Shown here in pieces: positions 21,494-23,620 of a stretch of DNA of 23,620 bases (position 1 is the stretch's first letter; every line of letters begins with the position of its first letter). A program made the position numbers and the translations under genes. Source of the stretch: a virus; the IMG/VR virus record IMGVR_UViG_3300032296_000550, positions 1 to 23,620 of that record. One strand, 5' to 3'. The notes below the pieces were generated by a model. That model was not told where the DNA came from and did not search any database. It saw only the letters and a list, made by a program, of their open reading frames with translations.

Positions 21494-22402
21494 ATGGCTA
21501 TTTCACGCGCACAACTACTGAAAGAGCTGCTCCCCGGCTTGAACGCATTGTTCGGTCTGGAGTACGCTCGTTACGGCGAAGAGCACAAGGAAATCTACGA
21601 AACCGAGACTTCCGAGCGTTCGTTCGAAGAAGAAACCAAGCTGTCTGGCTTTAGTGCCGCACCGGTGAAGAACGAAGGTTCTGCAATCGCGTACGACAAC
21701 GGTCAGGAAGCATGGACTGCTCGGTACAACCACGAGACTATTGCCCAAGGTTTCTCGATCACTGAAGAAGCGATTGAAGATAACCTGTATGACAGCCTGT
21801 CGGCTCGTTATACCAAGGCGCTGGCTCGTTCGATGTCCTACACCAAGCAGGTCAAAGCAGCAGCAATCCTGAACAACGGCTTTAACGCTTCCTATCCGGG
21901 CGGCGATGGCAAGGCCCTGTTCGCAAACAACCACCCACTCGTTTCTGGCGGCACTAACTCGAACATCCCTTCGACGCCTGCTGACTTGAACGAAACTTCG
22001 TTGGAAAACGCTGTGATTCAAATCGCTGCGTGGACTGATGAACGTGGTCTGCTGATTGCTGCACGTCCTCGTAAACTCGTTATCCCACCGTCGCTACAGT
22101 TTATTGCGACCCGCCTGCTGGAAACCAACCTGCGTGTGGGCACCAATGACAACGACGTTAACGCACTGAAGAACAATGGTTCGATCCCAGAAGGCTATGC
22201 GATCAACCACTTCTTGACCGACAACAACGCATGGTTCCTGACCACTGACGTTCCAAACGGCATGAAGCACTTTGTTCGTACACCGCTGCAAAACTCCATG
22301 GACGGGGATTTTGACACCGGCAACGTGCGTTACAAGGCTCGTGAGCGTTACTCGTTCGGCTGGTCTGACCCGCTGGGCATGTTTGGCTCGCAAGGCGCGT
22401 AA
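21494..22402 (+). CDS. Major capsid protein, Mu gpT-like
   Basis: This 302-aa protein resembles the Mu-like major head subunit (gpT) family of HK97-fold capsids. Marks include the N-terminal LLKELLPGLNALFGLEYARY, RYNHETIAQGFSITEEAIED (E-loop/spine region), KALFANNHPLVSGG (about 139-152), ARPRKLVIPPSLQFIATRLL (spine helix after strands) and the C-terminal YSFGWSDPLGMFGSQ. No protease-cleavage delta domain is seen, so a separate scaffold is expected, in line with the gene at 19357. AGGGAG precedes the start by about 10 bases. It is followed at once by a strong terminator, which would set its high expression. Confidence 0.88.
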   Translation: MAISRAQLLKELLPGLNALFGLEYARYGEEHKEIYETETSERSFEEETKLSGFSAAPVKNEGSAIAYDNGQEAWTARYNHETIAQGFSITEEAIEDNLYDSLSARYTKALARSMSYTKQVKAAAILNNGFNASYPGGDGKALFANNHPLVSGGTNSNIPSTPADLNETSLENAVIQIAAWTDERGLLIAARPRKLVIPPSLQFIATRLLETNLRVGTNDNDVNALKNNGSIPEGYAINHFLTDNNAWFLTTDVPNGMKHFVRTPLQNSMDGDFDTGNVRYKARERYSFGWSDPLGMFGSQGA

Positions 22403-22404
22403 GG

Positions 22405-22431
22405 AAAAGGGGGCTTTACGCCCCCTTTTTT
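22405..22431 (+). terminator. Rho-independent terminator after the capsid gene
   Basis: GGGGGC (22409-22414), loop TTTAC and GCCCCC (22420-22425) are followed by six Ts; four upstream As can extend the stem. It begins three bases after the capsid stop codon. It closes the packaging and head transcript, at least partly. Confidence 0.9.
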
Positions 22432-22452
22432 GTAGTATATAAAGTAGTTATT

Positions 22453-22525
22453 CCGGGGATTACCCGGTGCGCTCGAACAGGCCCCCGGCCTGACTTCATG
22501 CAGATCGGCGCACCTAACCGCATGA
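22453..22525 (+). promoter_or_regulatory. Structured RNA leader with possible pseudoknot
   Basis: Several nested pairings lie between the capsid terminator and the next gene: CCGGG/CCCGG (22453-22457 with 22463-22467), an outer GGTGCGC/GCGCACC (22466-22472 with 22508-22514), an inner CAGGCC/GGCCTG (22478-22483 with 22487-22492), and TCATGC/GCATGA (22496-22501 with 22520-22525), whose second arm lies just before the GAGGGA ribosome site. The last pairing crosses the outer stem, so it would be a pseudoknot. The first and outer stems share two bases, so they may compete. Confidence 0.5.
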
Positions 22526-22537
22526 GGGAAAATTCAA

Positions 22538-23038
22538 ATGGCTCTTTCTACTACCCAAAGTATCTGGCGTTCGGGTGGCGGCGACACGACTCGCACCGCA
22601 TATTGCGGCTCCGGTCTGATGGCTGCTGAGTTTTATTTTGATCCGACCGCAGTCAACACGACTACTGCTAAAGTTTCTTCCGCTGCTGGTGCTCCGGCAG
22701 TCATTCTGCCTGCTGGCGCTGTTATTACCGCTATCCAGTTTAATGCGCTAGGTACTGGCGGCTCGACACCTACGATGGATATGGGTTTCACAACCTATAC
22801 TTCTGGCACTGCCACTCCTACTGGCCTGATCGATAACTACGCTGCTGATGCAGGCAAAAAACAAGTTGTCTGGGGCGATAGTGGCACGGGCACGTCGTTG
22901 GGCACAATTATGTCTGCTACCGAAATGGTTTACATCACGGGCGGCGCTAATACTGGTGATGCACCGACTGGTGGCACGGTTGCTGGACGTATTCTGTACT
23001 ACGTCACTGATCCGCTGGTTGGTCAGCAGAACGTCTAA
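22538..23038 (+). CDS. Beta-rich virion protein, 166 aa
   Basis: This protein starts MALSTTQSIWRSGGGDTTRT and is rich in G, T, A and S with no charged helices, typical of a phage structural protein. Strand-like parts include APAVILPAGAVITAIQFNAL and TPTMDMGFTTYTSG, with AGRILYYVTDPLV near the end. GAGGGA lies upstream, partly within the structured leader. It follows the major capsid gene after a terminator. It could be a head fibre, minor decoration or connector-exposed protein; the sequence does not decide. Confidence 0.7.
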   Translation: MALSTTQSIWRSGGGDTTRTAYCGSGLMAAEFYFDPTAVNTTTAKVSSAAGAPAVILPAGAVITAIQFNALGTGGSTPTMDMGFTTYTSGTATPTGLIDNYAADAGKKQVVWGDSGTGTSLGTIMSATEMVYITGGANTGDAPTGGTVAGRILYYVTDPLVGQQNV

Positions 23039-23051
23039 TTAGGGGTTCGAT

Positions 23052-23540
23052 ATGGCTATGCAATACGACGTAAAGTCGTTCCATGCAACAGCTTCATCGC
23101 TTGCGTATGGTGATCGCACACGTTTGAAAGGCGTGGTTATATCCCCCGTTACGTCTACAACTTTCAACTCGTGTGTGGTGGATACTGCGGGGGCGTTGAC
23201 GGGAACGTACGATATTCCGGGTTCAACGACCTGCACCATCACTATTGCCAATCATGGGTTGTCGAACGGCGACATAGTTGGGCTTAACTTCACTAGCGGC
23301 ACGGCAGTAGACGATAGCTATGTTGTAGCGAATGTAACGACTAATACGTTCACTGTAACAACGGCGAGTCTGACCACCAGCGGCAACGTAACGATGTACC
23401 CCAAAGTCCTTGTTGAACTGGACTGCTCTTCGGGCACATCGTTTTATACGTTGATTCCGGGCGAGGGCATTCTTGCAACAGGCGGGTTGTTTATTCTGCT
23501 GCCGTCCACTAACGTCACTATGACTATTTTTTACGGATAG
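23052..23540 (+). CDS. Virion protein with FCCH-like segment, 162 aa
   Basis: This protein starts MAMQYDVKSFHATASSLAYG and is beta-rich. The middle, ANHGLSNGDIVGLNF then SYVVANVTTNTFTVTT, resembles the small FCCH-like barrel repeat (HGLxxGDxV...Y.V..VTxxTFTV) found in phage tail and virion proteins. The end (GLFILLPSTNVTMTIFYG) is a strand pair. AGGGG lies six bases before the ATG. The following partial gene has a similar N-terminus (MQTDVKSA), suggesting related neck or tail proteins in tandem. Confidence 0.7.
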   Translation: MAMQYDVKSFHATASSLAYGDRTRLKGVVISPVTSTTFNSCVVDTAGALTGTYDIPGSTTCTITIANHGLSNGDIVGLNFTSGTAVDDSYVVANVTTNTFTVTTASLTTSGNVTMYPKVLVELDCSSGTSFYTLIPGEGILATGGLFILLPSTNVTMTIFYG

Positions 23541-23549
23541 GAATAGGCC

Positions 23550-23620
23550 ATGATGCAGACTGACGTTAAATCCGCCCGTGCCGCAAACACTGGACTGTTG
23601 GTAACTCAGATTCCTACGCG
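23550..23620 (+). CDS. Partial virion protein, N-terminus only
   Basis: The gene runs off the right edge. It starts at one of two tandem ATGs (23550 or 23553) and reads MMQTDVKSARAANTGLLVTQ. GGATAGGAATAGG precedes it, with AGGA at good spacing and overlapping the previous stop. The segment MQxDVKS matches the N-terminus of the preceding protein, pointing to a related small structural protein, probably of the neck or tail. Confidence 0.6.
   Translation, partial: MMQTDVKSARAANTGLLVTQIPT

Noticed and set aside
20833-21495. Long leftward frame (220 aa) opposite the decoration-like gene
   Set aside because: It is a composition-driven shadow of the rightward gene: full of serine, arginine and cysteine, without a ribosome site.
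1-23620. tRNA genes, CRISPR array, integrase or insertion sequence
   Set aside because: I looked for cloverleaf-like blocks with TTC-A loops, regular short repeats with spacers, and recombinase or transposase signatures, and saw none I could support.

Overview
This window is a stretch of a tailed double-stranded DNA phage genome (Caudoviricetes), or a provirus-like contig of one. The evidence is the gene content: terminase small and large subunits, portal, scaffold-like protein, head decoration-like protein, a Mu gpT-like major capsid protein, and a family-A DNA polymerase of the phage exonuclease-polymerase type. No integrase, transposase, tRNA, rRNA or CRISPR array is visible. Nearly every gene has a purine-rich Shine-Dalgarno, and -10/-35 boxes of sigma-70 type occur, so the host is probably a Gram-negative bacterium. 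A freshwater beta-proteobacterial host would fit the overall look of the proteins, but that is inference.

The window is split into two divergent arms. Positions 1-13693 are transcribed leftward (minus strand) and hold the early, metabolic and accessory genes. Positions 14137-23620 are transcribed rightward (plus strand) and hold packaging and virion genes. Between them lies a 443-bp regulatory region with a sigma-70-like leftward promoter, a second extended -10 leftward promoter, a dyad between head-to-head TTGACA boxes, G-runs on the minus strand, and a strong terminator that would stop leftward antisense transcription coming out of the virion arm.

Read in transcription order (right to left), the left arm runs as follows. 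A 124-aa unknown protein comes first, then two tiny genes. Next is a 388-bp non-coding block with long imperfect inverted repeats around an AT-rich core, which is a candidate replication origin. A 259-aa basic protein follows, ending at a terminator, then three small genes. Then come a 429-aa cysteine-pair protein, an M20/M28/M42-like metallopeptidase and two tiny membrane proteins. A four-gene module follows: a MoxR-type AAA+ ATPase, a metallopeptidase-VWA protein, an 89-aa protein and a 292-aa DUF3150-like protein. The arm ends with small regulators and nucleases (NrdR-like zinc ribbon, Cro-like HTH, VRR-NUC), DNA polymerase A, a small HExxH protein and a pair of paralogous small proteins. 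Most adjacent genes share ATGA or TGATG start/stop overlaps, indicating tight translational coupling.

The right arm runs TerS, TerL, portal, a 68-aa protein, a GroES-like co-chaperonin, scaffold, a 145-aa protein, decoration-like protein, major capsid, then a rho-independent terminator. After a structured RNA leader it continues with two small beta-rich virion proteins and the start of a third. The co-chaperonin between portal and scaffold suggests the phage brings a GroEL partner for folding its capsid protein. The points most worth following are the dispersed inverted-repeat family at 11.1-13.7 kb, the origin-like block, the RNA pseudoknot candidate before 22538, the MoxR/VWA module, and seven short complete genes (27-53 aa) that a 60-aa length cut-off would miss.
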